Source of the DNA: an uncultured Clostridia bacterium
Lineage (GTDB): Bacteria > Bacillota > Clostridia > Lachnospirales > CAG-274
Assembly (NCBI GenBank): GCA_946630405.1
Contig: CAMOYW010000096.1
Span: 1-5,416, forward strand
DNA length: 5,416 bases
Direction: 5' to 3'
Position 1 is the stretch's first letter; the number at the start of each line of letters is the position of its first letter. Below, piece by piece: positions 1 to 5,413 of this stretch. The position numbers and the translations under genes were made by a program. The notes under the pieces were generated by a model that was not told the origin of the DNA, made no database searches, and was given only the letters and a program-made list of their open reading frames with translations.

Positions 1-557
1 AGCCTTCGGGCGATCTTACACAGCCTTACGTATTTGAAGAGTGCGTATTCGGCGGTGCCGTGCCCAAGCAGTACTTCCCCGCAGTTGAAAAGGGTATACA
101 AGAGAGTGTAAAGGCAGGTCCTCTTGCAGGCTATCCCGTAGTGGGCATCAAGGCTACTCTTAAGGACGGTTCGTATCATCCCGTTGACTCTTCGGAAATG
201 GCATTCAAGACCGCTACCACAATGGCGTTCAAGGATGCATTCAACAATCCCAAGGCTAAACCCACCATACTTGAGCCTATTGCAAGTGTGGTAGTTACGG
301 TTCCCGATGAGTACACGGGCGATGTAATGGGCGATATGAACAAGCGCAGAGGCAGGATCCTCGGTATGGATAAAGTGGGCACAAAGCAGAACATATCCGC
401 AGAGGTTCCCGTAGCCGAGGTTCTTAACTATGCGACCGACCTTAGAAGTATGACTCAGGGCAGAGGTACATATACTCAGGAATTTGCACGCTATGAGCAG
501 GTTCCCGCCGAGATACAGGAAAAGGTAATTGCCGCAAGACAGACAGAGAATAAATAA
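1..557 (+). CDS. EF-G-family translational GTPase, C-terminal part (5' end cut by window)
   Basis: This is the last 184 codons of an elongation factor G family protein; the reading frame is open from base 3, so the GTG at 60 is an internal valine codon and not a start. The visible part covers most of domain IV and all of domain V. Domain IV shows the GGAVPKQYFPAVEKGI and KAGPLAGYPV signatures and the GSYHPVDSSEMAFK segment. Domain V begins near base 260 with KPTILEPI, followed by DEYTGDVMGDMNKRRGRILGM and the YATDLRSMTQGRG motif near the C-terminus. EF-G uses GTP to drive mRNA-tRNA translocation on the ribosome, or ribosome recycling, in the cytoplasm. The TDLRSMTQGRG and RRGRILGM wording is closer to the second EF-G copy (fusA2-like) often found in Clostridia and Bacteroidetes than to the str-operon FusA. 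The GTPase domain lies outside the window, so this paralogue call is an inference. Lysine codons are mostly AAG (11 of the 14 after base 60), as in a well-expressed gene. It ends in TAA and is followed by terminator-like hairpins, so it is transcribed separately from the genes downstream. Confidence 0.93.
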   Translation, partial: PSGDLTQPYVFEECVFGGAVPKQYFPAVEKGIQESVKAGPLAGYPVVGIKATLKDGSYHPVDSSEMAFKTATTMAFKDAFNNPKAKPTILEPIASVVVTVPDEYTGDVMGDMNKRRGRILGMDKVGTKQNISAEVPVAEVLNYATDLRSMTQGRGTYTQEFARYEQVPAEIQEKVIAARQTENK

Positions 558-562
558 TTAAG

Positions 563-590
563 GGGGGTGTAAAAAGTTTTTTACACCCCT
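563..590 (+). other. Hairpin 1 of the post-EF-G cluster (arms 1:2)
   Basis: This is a perfect stem of 11 bp: 564-574 (GGGGTGTAAAA) pairs with 579-589 (TTTTACACCCC), with a four-base AGTT loop and a possible extra G-T pair at 563/590. It lies 6 bases after the EF-G stop codon. No T-run follows it directly, as CACC comes next. On its own it is therefore a weak terminator candidate, but it could protect the 3' end of the mRNA. Its right arm is shared with hairpin 2. Confidence 0.8.
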
Positions 591-615
591 CACCTTGTGA
601 GAGGGTGTGATTTTT
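583..615 (+). terminator. Hairpin 2 (arms 2:3), alternative intrinsic terminator for EF-G
   Basis: ACACCC (583-588) pairs with GGGTGT (603-608) and CTCAC (589-593) pairs with GTGAG (597-601). The loop is CTT and A602 is a single bulge. That gives 11 bp followed by GA and then TTTTT at 611-615, the form of a Rho-independent terminator. It cannot form together with hairpin 1 (shared 583-589) or hairpin 3 (shared 603-608). Confidence 0.6.
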
Positions 616-629
616 CGCACCTTCTTTTT
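602..629 (+). terminator. Hairpin 3 (arms 3:4), intrinsic terminator
   Basis: GGTGTG (604-609) pairs with CGCACC (616-621), with one T-G wobble (608/617) and possible extensions G603-T622 and A602-T623. The loop is ATTTTT. After one C comes TTTTT at 625-629. The stem plus T-run fits a Rho-independent terminator for the EF-G transcript, compatible with hairpin 1 but not with hairpin 2. Confidence 0.65.
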
Positions 630-653
630 GTAAATGTTGTTTTTTGCCCTTTA

Positions 654-666
654 TATACTGCGTATA
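654..666. promoter_or_regulatory. Small inverted repeat upstream of the operon promoter (possible operator)
   Basis: TATAC (654-658) and GTATA (662-666) form a perfect 5-bp dyad around a TGC spacer. It is centred about 19 bases upstream of the -35 box, a position from which an activator could contact RNA polymerase. The arms are short and AT-rich, so chance is a real alternative. No regulator gene is visible in the window. Confidence 0.25.
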
Positions 667-678
667 GAATATTAATTA

Positions 679-707
679 TTGACATTTAAAACAAATGGTT
701 ATAAAAT
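679..707 (+). promoter_or_regulatory. Sigma-A-type promoter for the three-gene operon
   Basis: The -35 box TTGACA (679-684) matches the consensus perfectly. An exact 17-base spacer separates it from the -10 box TAAAAT (702-707), which matches TATAAT at five of six positions. The surroundings are very AT-rich. Transcription would be expected to start near 714, leaving a short leader of about 25 bases before the ATG at 739. That leaves no room for a riboswitch or attenuator downstream of the start site. Confidence 0.8.
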
Positions 708-725
708 AAAAGTAACATAATTTTT

Positions 726-732
726 GGGGAGG
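726..732 (+). promoter_or_regulatory. Ribosome binding site that decides the start at 739
   Basis: GGGGAGG lies 6 bases before the ATG at 739. The frame is open a little further upstream to a TTG at 724, but that codon lies at the edge of the Shine-Dalgarno and has no site of its own. The ATG at 739 is therefore the start. Confidence 0.85.
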
Positions 733-738
733 TATATT

Positions 739-2907
739 ATGGATCTGTTTTTTGAGAGGTTGTATTCTACCGATAGAGTGGCTGAGCCTGTGTTTGTGGG
801 AGTGCCCGTGGCAAAGGGTGAATTGACGGATGTGTGTACCGTATCCGTGAAGGATGAAAACGGTATGCCCGTGCCTGCCTGTGCAAGGGCAACGGCATAT
901 TGGGATGACGGCTCGGTAAAGTGGCTGTATACGGATTTTTTGGCGGATATAAAGGCGAGATGTCCGGCAAGCTATACTTTGGAAATGAGCGGGGGTGCGC
1001 CTTTTAACGGGGATATAAGCTTTGAAAACGGTGTGCTTTCGACGGGGGAGCTTGCACTCGGGCTTTCCGAAAAAGAGGGGGAGCTTTTTACATCCGTGAA
1101 AGGTCCTTTTGAAGTGAATATCGGTGCCGTTGTTTTGAAAGACAAAAACGGAAATATATATTCAAACAGGGTCGAGAAGTGGGAAGTCGAAAGCATGAAC
1201 GGCTTGAAAGCTACCGTGGTCGGTTTCGGAGAAAACACGGCGGCTGATAAGAGCTATCGCTTTGAGGTCAGGGTCACGGTCTACTTCGGAAAGACTTATT
1301 TTGATCTTGCATACACCGTTATAGATACCGACACCGAGCCTCTTGACATTGCTTCTCTTTCGTTTGAGATATGTACGAAAGGGAACAAGCAAAATATAGG
1401 TATATCCAACTACCGCACAAAATATGAATCGAGCGAAGGCGAAAAGATAGAAAAGCTTATAGATGCGGATTATCTTATGAACGAGGCGAATGAGCATAAT
1501 CCCGAAGTGTTTTACGGCACGTTTTTCGGGGATGTGTCGGGCGATGAGGGGGGCGTTTGTGCCACCGTATATCAGGCACAGCAAAATTACCCGAAGGCGA
1601 TAGATATAGAAAACGGGAAAATGACGGTTTGGCTCGTTCCCGAAACGGACGAACCCGTAACCTTGTTTATGGGCATGCAGCGTGAACAGAGCGTGCGAAT
1701 ATTTATCCACGGCAAAATGCCAATAGATGAAATAAATGCCGAAAGTACGCTTTATCAGATGCCCGACAGACCTGCCGTTGCACCCGAAGTGTTTGAGAGA
1801 TCGGGTGTGTTCGCAAAGAATATGTTTACAAAGCATAAAAATATGCGTTTGGAGATGTTTCTTGGGAACAAGGCGGACGAACATACGAGAAGCTACGGCA
1901 TGGTAAGCTGGGGAGATTCACCCGATATGGGCTACACTTCTCAGGGTCGCGGCGGCGGCAAGTTGGTGTGGACGAATAACGAATACGACTTTCCTCATGC
2001 CTGCACTTTGCAGTATGTGCGCACGGGTACAAGGCGCTTCCTTGACTATGTGCTTGTGACGGTAAGGCATTGGATGGATGTTGATGTGTGTCATTTTAGT
2101 CCCGACCCTCTTGAAATGGGCGGTCAATGGGAGCACAGCAAAGAGCACATAAACGGCAGAGTGATGATATGTTCGCACGAGTGGGTCGAAGGCTTGCTTG
2201 ATTATTATCACTTTACGGGCGATATACGAGGTCTTAACACTGCCCTTGGTATAGCGGAAAATGTTTTGAGGCTTCTTGATACGCCGATGTTTAAGCAAAC
2301 GGGTGAGATAAATGCAAGAGAAACGGGCTGGGCGCTTCGTACCATTGTGGCGATGTATGTGGAAACGAACGACGAAAAGTGGCTTGAAAAGTGCGATTGG
2401 ATAGTGGGACATTTCCGTCAGTGGAAGGAAAAGTACGGTTTGTGGCTTTCACCCTACCTTGACAATACCGAAATAAGAGTGGTATTTATGATAGCTATCG
2501 CTTGTGTGAGCCTTTACCGCTACTACACCGTTTGTAAGGATGAGGACATGAAGGCGGAGCTTAAAGCGATGATAACGGAGTCGGTGGACGATCTTATCGA
2601 AAATTCGGTGCTTGAAAACGGACTGTTCTACTATAAGGAGATACCTTCCCTTCAAAGAAACGGCAACAATCCCATCATACTTCATGCGCTTGCCATTTGC
2701 TACGAGCTGACGGGCGATAAGAAGTACATAGAAGCGGGTATGCCCACTCTTGAATATGTCACAAGTGTTATGCCGAACCCCGGGCAGAGCAAAAAGAAAA
2801 TGGAATCTTCTGTACTGTACGGAAACGGCGGCACCAAAAATTTTGCCCAAATGATGGCACCCGTTACGTGCTTTTACACAGCGGCGGCGGAACTGAAAAT
2901 GTTGTAG
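739..2907 (+). CDS. YetA/PcRGLX-like RIFT-barrel protein, putative polysaccharide lyase (PL26-like), cytoplasmic
   Basis: A 722-residue protein that I assign to the family of Bacillus YetA and the exo-rhamnogalacturonan lyase PcRGLX (polysaccharide lyase family 26). The N-terminal ~85 residues look like the RIFT barrel: FVGVPVAKGEL (19-29), then W-D-D-G-S-V-K-W (55-62), a hallmark of this domain. Residues ~90-340 are beta-rich and fit the central beta-sandwich. From ~350 to the end the helical part fits an alpha/alpha toroid, with NNEYDFPHA (413-421), the histidine-rich stretch around W464, H466, H470 and H480, HEWVEGLLDYYHFTGD (480-495) and RETGW (527-531). These aromatic, His, Arg and Glu clusters are the likely substrate cleft. 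I cannot assign catalytic residues with certainty. The N-terminus has no signal peptide, so it should work in the cytoplasm on imported oligosaccharides. It is shorter than the ~850 residues I expect for YetA. It is the first gene of the operon, with its own promoter and strong ribosome binding site. Family assignment is fairly firm. Lyase activity and a rhamnogalacturonan substrate are inference; a glycoside hydrolase or a non-pectin acidic glycan is possible. Confidence 0.75.
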   Translation: MDLFFERLYSTDRVAEPVFVGVPVAKGELTDVCTVSVKDENGMPVPACARATAYWDDGSVKWLYTDFLADIKARCPASYTLEMSGGAPFNGDISFENGVLSTGELALGLSEKEGELFTSVKGPFEVNIGAVVLKDKNGNIYSNRVEKWEVESMNGLKATVVGFGENTAADKSYRFEVRVTVYFGKTYFDLAYTVIDTDTEPLDIASLSFEICTKGNKQNIGISNYRTKYESSEGEKIEKLIDADYLMNEANEHNPEVFYGTFFGDVSGDEGGVCATVYQAQQNYPKAIDIENGKMTVWLVPETDEPVTLFMGMQREQSVRIFIHGKMPIDEINAESTLYQMPDRPAVAPEVFERSGVFAKNMFTKHKNMRLEMFLGNKADEHTRSYGMVSWGDSPDMGYTSQGRGGGKLVWTNNEYDFPHACTLQYVRTGTRRFLDYVLVTVRHWMDVDVCHFSPDPLEMGGQWEHSKEHINGRVMICSHEWVEGLLDYYHFTGDIRGLNTALGIAENVLRLLDTPMFKQTGEINARETGWALRTIVAMYVETNDEKWLEKCDWIVGHFRQWKEKYGLWLSPYLDNTEIRVVFMIAIACVSLYRYYTVCKDEDMKAELKAMITESVDDLIENSVLENGLFYYKEIPSLQRNGNNPIILHALAICYELTGDKKYIEAGMPTLEYVTSVMPNPGQSKKKMESSVLYGNGGTKNFAQMMAPVTCFYTAAAELKML

Positions 2908-2910
2908 GAG
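2906..2910 (+). promoter_or_regulatory. Ribosome binding site overlapping the upstream TAG
   Basis: AGGAG shares its first two bases with the TAG stop (2905-2907) of the RIFT-barrel gene and sits 6 bases before the ATG at 2917. The out-of-frame ATG at 2912 is too close to the site to be used. The overlap points to translational coupling. Confidence 0.8.
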
Positions 2911-2916
2911 TATGAT

Positions 2917-4095
2917 ATGGTAGAAAAGATAAGCGATAGCATTATTAAAATAGCGGGGAAGATAGATTCAAACAATGCAAAGCAATTTGAACAGGAGCTT
3001 CTTTCGGCGGCGGATGGTTTGGGTGAAGCAACGCTTGACGCAGCCGAACTTGAATATATTTCAAGTGCGGGGTTGAGGGCGCTTTTAAGGCTTAAAAAGA
3101 CCCTTGGCGCAACGGTAAATATAGTGAATGTAAGCCCCGAAATATACGATATTTTCGAGGTGACGGGCTTTAGCAACATACTCAATGTAAAAAAAGCTAT
3201 ACGGGAAATATCCGTTGAAGGCTGCGAGATCATAGGTCAGGGCGGAAACGGTACCGTTTACAGGCTTGACGACGACACCATAGTTAAGGTGTACAGACCG
3301 AGCGTAAGCCTTGACAAGATAGAAAAGGAAAGAGAATATGCGAAAAACGCTCTCATAAGCGGAGTTCCGTGCGTTATTGCCTATGATGTGGTGAAATGCG
3401 GCGACAGCTACGGCATAGTGTTCGAGATGATACGTTCAGATACGTTGGGTCATGCGATGGTCAAAGAACCCGAACGCTTTGACGAATATATGGACAAGTA
3501 TGTGGCTCTTGCGAGGGAACTTCACTCTGCTACGCTTGCCGACGGTGTCCGCATAAAGGACGAGCTTCACGAAAGAGTGCCGAATCTCAAACCTTGGTGT
3601 ACGGAAGAAGAAATGGAGCTTTTGCACAGCCTTATAGAGGAGATGCCCGACGAGGAGTGTATTATCCACGGCGATTTTCACCCCGGCAACATTATGATAC
3701 AAGACGGCGAGCTTTTGCTTATAGATATGCCCGAGGTGACGGTGGGACCCGAAATATGGGAACTGACCGCAATTTACAGAGATCTTGTGGCTGCTCCGTC
3801 CAATTTTCAAGAGAGAGTCAGAGCACTTATGGAAAAGAGTACGGGTATGCCGGTGGAGCTTCTTAAGAAAACGGGGATAAGCTTTTTTGAAAGATATATG
3901 GGCATAGACGAAAAGGAGATAGAAGAGCTGTTTAAAAAGCTTGGGCTTATGTATGCGCTTAACGTGGTATTTGTGCTTGCCTCGGGCTCACCGCAGTCGT
4001 TAGATAGGGCTGAACCGATCATCGAGCATTTGTTGAGAGGTGTTGTGGTGCCGAACGAACAGGCGCTTAGACATATTTTAAAGATGAAATTTTAG
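2917..4095 (+). CDS. STAS domain fused to APH/choline-kinase-like phosphotransferase
   Basis: A 392-residue cytoplasmic two-domain protein. Residues 1-~97 form a STAS domain of the SpoIIAA/RsbV anti-sigma-antagonist type. The YISSAGLRALL segment (47-57) corresponds to the D-S-x-G-L loop, and S50 aligns with the serine phosphorylated in SpoIIAA and RsbV; the preceding Asp is replaced by S49. NVSPEIYDIFEVTGF (71-85) is the typical C-terminal STAS helix. Residues ~102-375 form an APH-fold kinase: glycine-rich loop GQGGNGTVYR (107-116), ATP-binding lysine K124 in TIVKVYR, helix-C glutamate E138 or E140, catalytic loop HGDFHPGN (251-258, base D253, N258) and metal-binding D270 in LLIDM, followed by VGPEIWEL. 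All key kinase residues are present, so it should be active. The IDM...VG-P wording resembles the TIGR02172 kinase-like family first noted in Fibrobacter succinogenes. Substrate is unknown: its own STAS serine, another protein, or a small molecule such as a sugar are all possible. It lies 9 bases after the RIFT-barrel gene. No RsbW/SpoIIAB-like GHKL kinase or sigma factor is in the window. It is unlikely to be a drug-resistance phosphotransferase given the STAS fusion. Confidence 0.87.
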   Translation: MVEKISDSIIKIAGKIDSNNAKQFEQELLSAADGLGEATLDAAELEYISSAGLRALLRLKKTLGATVNIVNVSPEIYDIFEVTGFSNILNVKKAIREISVEGCEIIGQGGNGTVYRLDDDTIVKVYRPSVSLDKIEKEREYAKNALISGVPCVIAYDVVKCGDSYGIVFEMIRSDTLGHAMVKEPERFDEYMDKYVALARELHSATLADGVRIKDELHERVPNLKPWCTEEEMELLHSLIEEMPDEECIIHGDFHPGNIMIQDGELLLIDMPEVTVGPEIWELTAIYRDLVAAPSNFQERVRALMEKSTGMPVELLKKTGISFFERYMGIDEKEIEELFKKLGLMYALNVVFVLASGSPQSLDRAEPIIEHLLRGVVVPNEQALRHILKMKF

Positions 4096-4099
4096 GAGG
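4094..4099 (+). promoter_or_regulatory. Ribosome binding site overlapping the upstream TAG
   Basis: AGGAGG overlaps the TAG stop (4093-4095) of the STAS-kinase gene and lies 7 bases before the ATG at 4107. This is the same arrangement as at the previous junction, so the third gene is probably also translationally coupled. Confidence 0.85.
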
Positions 4100-4106
4100 A
4101 TTCGTT

Positions 4107-5315
4107 ATGAAGAGAAGATTATTTGTCGCAATGTCGGTTTTGTTTTCGGGAATAATGGCAACCGGAGTTTTGGCGGGAAGTATGGTGCCCGCAAGGCAGA
4201 CCCTTGAGGAACTCGGTTATGAGGCAAGTTGGGATGCGGAAGAGAAAACGGCGGTATTTAAAAACGATGTAAATACCGTAAAGGTCAAATCGGGAGAAGG
4301 CTTTTTTGAAGTCAATGGTAAGGTCGTTCTCTTTGACGGAGCGGAGTATAACGGAAAAACTTATAATGCACCCGTACTTATAGACGGCAGTTTTTACCTT
4401 CCCGAAGATGAACTTTTGGATGCGATCGGAGCTGCAGACGAAACAGAGAGCGCAAGCGAAACGAAGCCCGAAAGCGTTAACGAGGTCTCTTTGGACAAGC
4501 AGAAACTCAGTGACATAGAAGGTATTAGCAACGCAAGGCAATTTGGCGGCTATGTGAACAAAGAGGGCAAGACGTTTAAGCAAAATGTTCTTATCAGAAC
4601 TGGAGCGCCCGGAATGGGTACGGAAGGAGATCTTAAGCTTCTCTCCGAAAAGTACAAGGTTTCCGATATAGTGGATCTCAGAATGGATCAAGAAACTCAA
4701 AGCGTACCCGAACCCGAGGTGGAGGGTGCGACCAATCACCATATCGCAATGAATATATCGGGCAAGCTTGCCAACCTTATGACGGAAGAAAATATGAAGG
4801 CGTATGCAGAGGCGAGAGCAACGGGAGACAAGGGAAAGCTTTTGATGGTGCTTTCCGAAAGCGGTGTGTTGCCCACACCGACTATGTATGAGTATTTTTT
4901 AAGTGATGAGGCAATAGCGGGCTTTAAGGAATTTTTCAATATACTTTTGAATAAGCCCGAAGGCAGTTCCGTGCTTTTCCATTGCTCGCAAGGAAAGGAC
5001 AGAACAGGCATGGCGGCAGCTTTGGTGCTTTATGCCCTTGATTTTGACGATGAGACCATAATGGCGGACTATATGCTTACGAACGAGGCAAATGCGGCTA
5101 TTATTGCGGCAGATGAAAAGGCTATATCCGCATATACCGACGATCCTGCCGTTATAGAGCGGGCAAAGCTCGTGGATGCCGTTTCGGAAGAACTCTTATC
5201 TTCCACAGTTGAAAAAATGACGGAAAAGTACGGTTCCGTTAAGGGCTATCTTCACGATGCCGTAGGCCTCAGCGATGCGGATATAGCACAGCTTAAGGAT
5301 ATGTATTTGAAATAA
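4107..5315 (+). CDS. Exported MptpB-type tyrosine/lipid phosphatase with N-terminal stalk domain
   Basis: A 402-residue secreted protein. Residues 1-23 are a Sec signal peptide: basic MKRR, a hydrophobic core, and a V-L-A site with cleavage predicted after A23. There is no lipobox cysteine, sortase signal or second membrane segment. Residues ~27-108 match the copper-amine-oxidase N-terminal 'stalk' domain of Firmicute surface proteins: VPARQTLEELGYEASWD (27-43), later FFEVNGK (66-72) and FYLPEDELLDAIGA (96-109). An acidic Ser/Glu linker (~110-128) follows. Residues ~130-400 form a Y_phosphatase3-type domain: the entry motif NARQFGGY (142-149), IVDLR (188-192) and the P-loop HCSQGKDRTG (292-301). 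Nucleophile C293 and phosphate-binding R299 are intact, and K297-D298 match the Lys-Asp pair of Mycobacterium MptpB, where the P-loop Asp is thought to be the general acid. Such enzymes remove phosphate from phosphotyrosine, phosphoserine/threonine or phosphoinositides. The true substrate outside the cell is unknown; a phosphorylated glycan or surface protein is possible. It is the last gene of the operon, 11 bases after the STAS-kinase. Its activity is well supported by motifs, its role is not. Confidence 0.88.
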   Translation: MKRRLFVAMSVLFSGIMATGVLAGSMVPARQTLEELGYEASWDAEEKTAVFKNDVNTVKVKSGEGFFEVNGKVVLFDGAEYNGKTYNAPVLIDGSFYLPEDELLDAIGAADETESASETKPESVNEVSLDKQKLSDIEGISNARQFGGYVNKEGKTFKQNVLIRTGAPGMGTEGDLKLLSEKYKVSDIVDLRMDQETQSVPEPEVEGATNHHIAMNISGKLANLMTEENMKAYAEARATGDKGKLLMVLSESGVLPTPTMYEYFLSDEAIAGFKEFFNILLNKPEGSSVLFHCSQGKDRTGMAAALVLYALDFDDETIMADYMLTNEANAAIIAADEKAISAYTDDPAVIERAKLVDAVSEELLSSTVEKMTEKYGSVKGYLHDAVGLSDADIAQLKDMYLK

Positions 5316-5327
5316 TACATAAAAAGT

Positions 5328-5364
5328 TAGGGAAGCACTGATTAATTAAATCAGTGATTCCTTA
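5328..5364. repeat. Near-perfect palindrome after the operon; possible terminator or dispersed palindromic repeat
   Basis: CACTGATT (5336-5343) pairs with AATCAGTG (5349-5356) around an AATTA loop. After one G/A mismatch (5335/5357) the stem continues with GGAA (5331-5334) and TTCC (5358-5361), and then three more pairs, one a G-T wobble, to 5328/5364. That makes 15 pairs in all, 13 bases after the last stop codon. On the + strand only TTAATG follows, so it is a poor intrinsic terminator in that direction. On the - strand TTTTT follows closely (complement of 5321-5325), so it could stop - strand transcripts. The GGAAGCACTGATTAAT arm has the look of an insertion-sequence terminal repeat or small non-coding palindromic element, but only one copy is in the window. 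Confidence 0.7.
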
Positions 5365-5404
5365 ATGTCGGAGAAATATTAGAAACAACGTTTTTTGCTG
5401 AGAG

Positions 5405-5413
5405 GGAGGTGAT
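5405..5413 (+). promoter_or_regulatory. Strong ribosome binding site for a gene starting at the right edge
   Basis: GGAGGTGAT is a nine-base perfect complement to the 3' end of 16S rRNA. If the base after the window is G, an ATG would begin at 5415, with the usual 5-base gap after GGAGG. No coding sequence is visible. No clear promoter was found between the palindrome and this site. Confidence 0.7.

Noticed and set aside
60..557. GTG at 60 as a start of a short 165-residue protein
   Set aside because: The frame continues upstream to the window edge with EF-G domain IV sequence (PYVFEECVFGGAV), so it is an internal codon.
714..738. A riboswitch or leader regulator for the operon
   Set aside because: With the predicted transcription start near 714 the leader is only about 25 bases, too short for a riboswitch.
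724..741. TTG at 724 as the start of the RIFT-barrel gene
   Set aside because: It abuts the GGGGAGG site at 726-732 and has no upstream Shine-Dalgarno; the ATG at 739 is ideally spaced.
1162..1884. A 240-codon open frame on the - strand
   Set aside because: It lies wholly inside the well-supported RIFT-barrel gene, its translation shows no recognisable domain, and it has no ribosome site. It reflects the codon bias of the + strand gene.
1918..2412. A 164-codon open frame on the - strand
   Set aside because: Antisense to the conserved toroid region of the RIFT-barrel gene. It is rich in His, Arg and Tyr without motifs, typical of a shadow frame.
3594..3866. A 90-codon + strand frame inside the kinase gene
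   Set aside because: It is an out-of-frame reading of the region encoding the kinase catalytic loop, with low-complexity Arg/Gly/Tyr content and no ribosome site.
2917..4095. Aminoglycoside-resistance phosphotransferase
   Set aside because: The kinase shares the APH fold, but the STAS fusion and the IDM/VG-P motif style fit a regulatory or TIGR02172-type kinase rather than a resistance enzyme.
4119..4742. A 207-codon open frame on the - strand
   Set aside because: Antisense to the phosphatase gene, whose signal peptide, stalk and catalytic motifs are clear; no motif or start signal supports the reverse frame.
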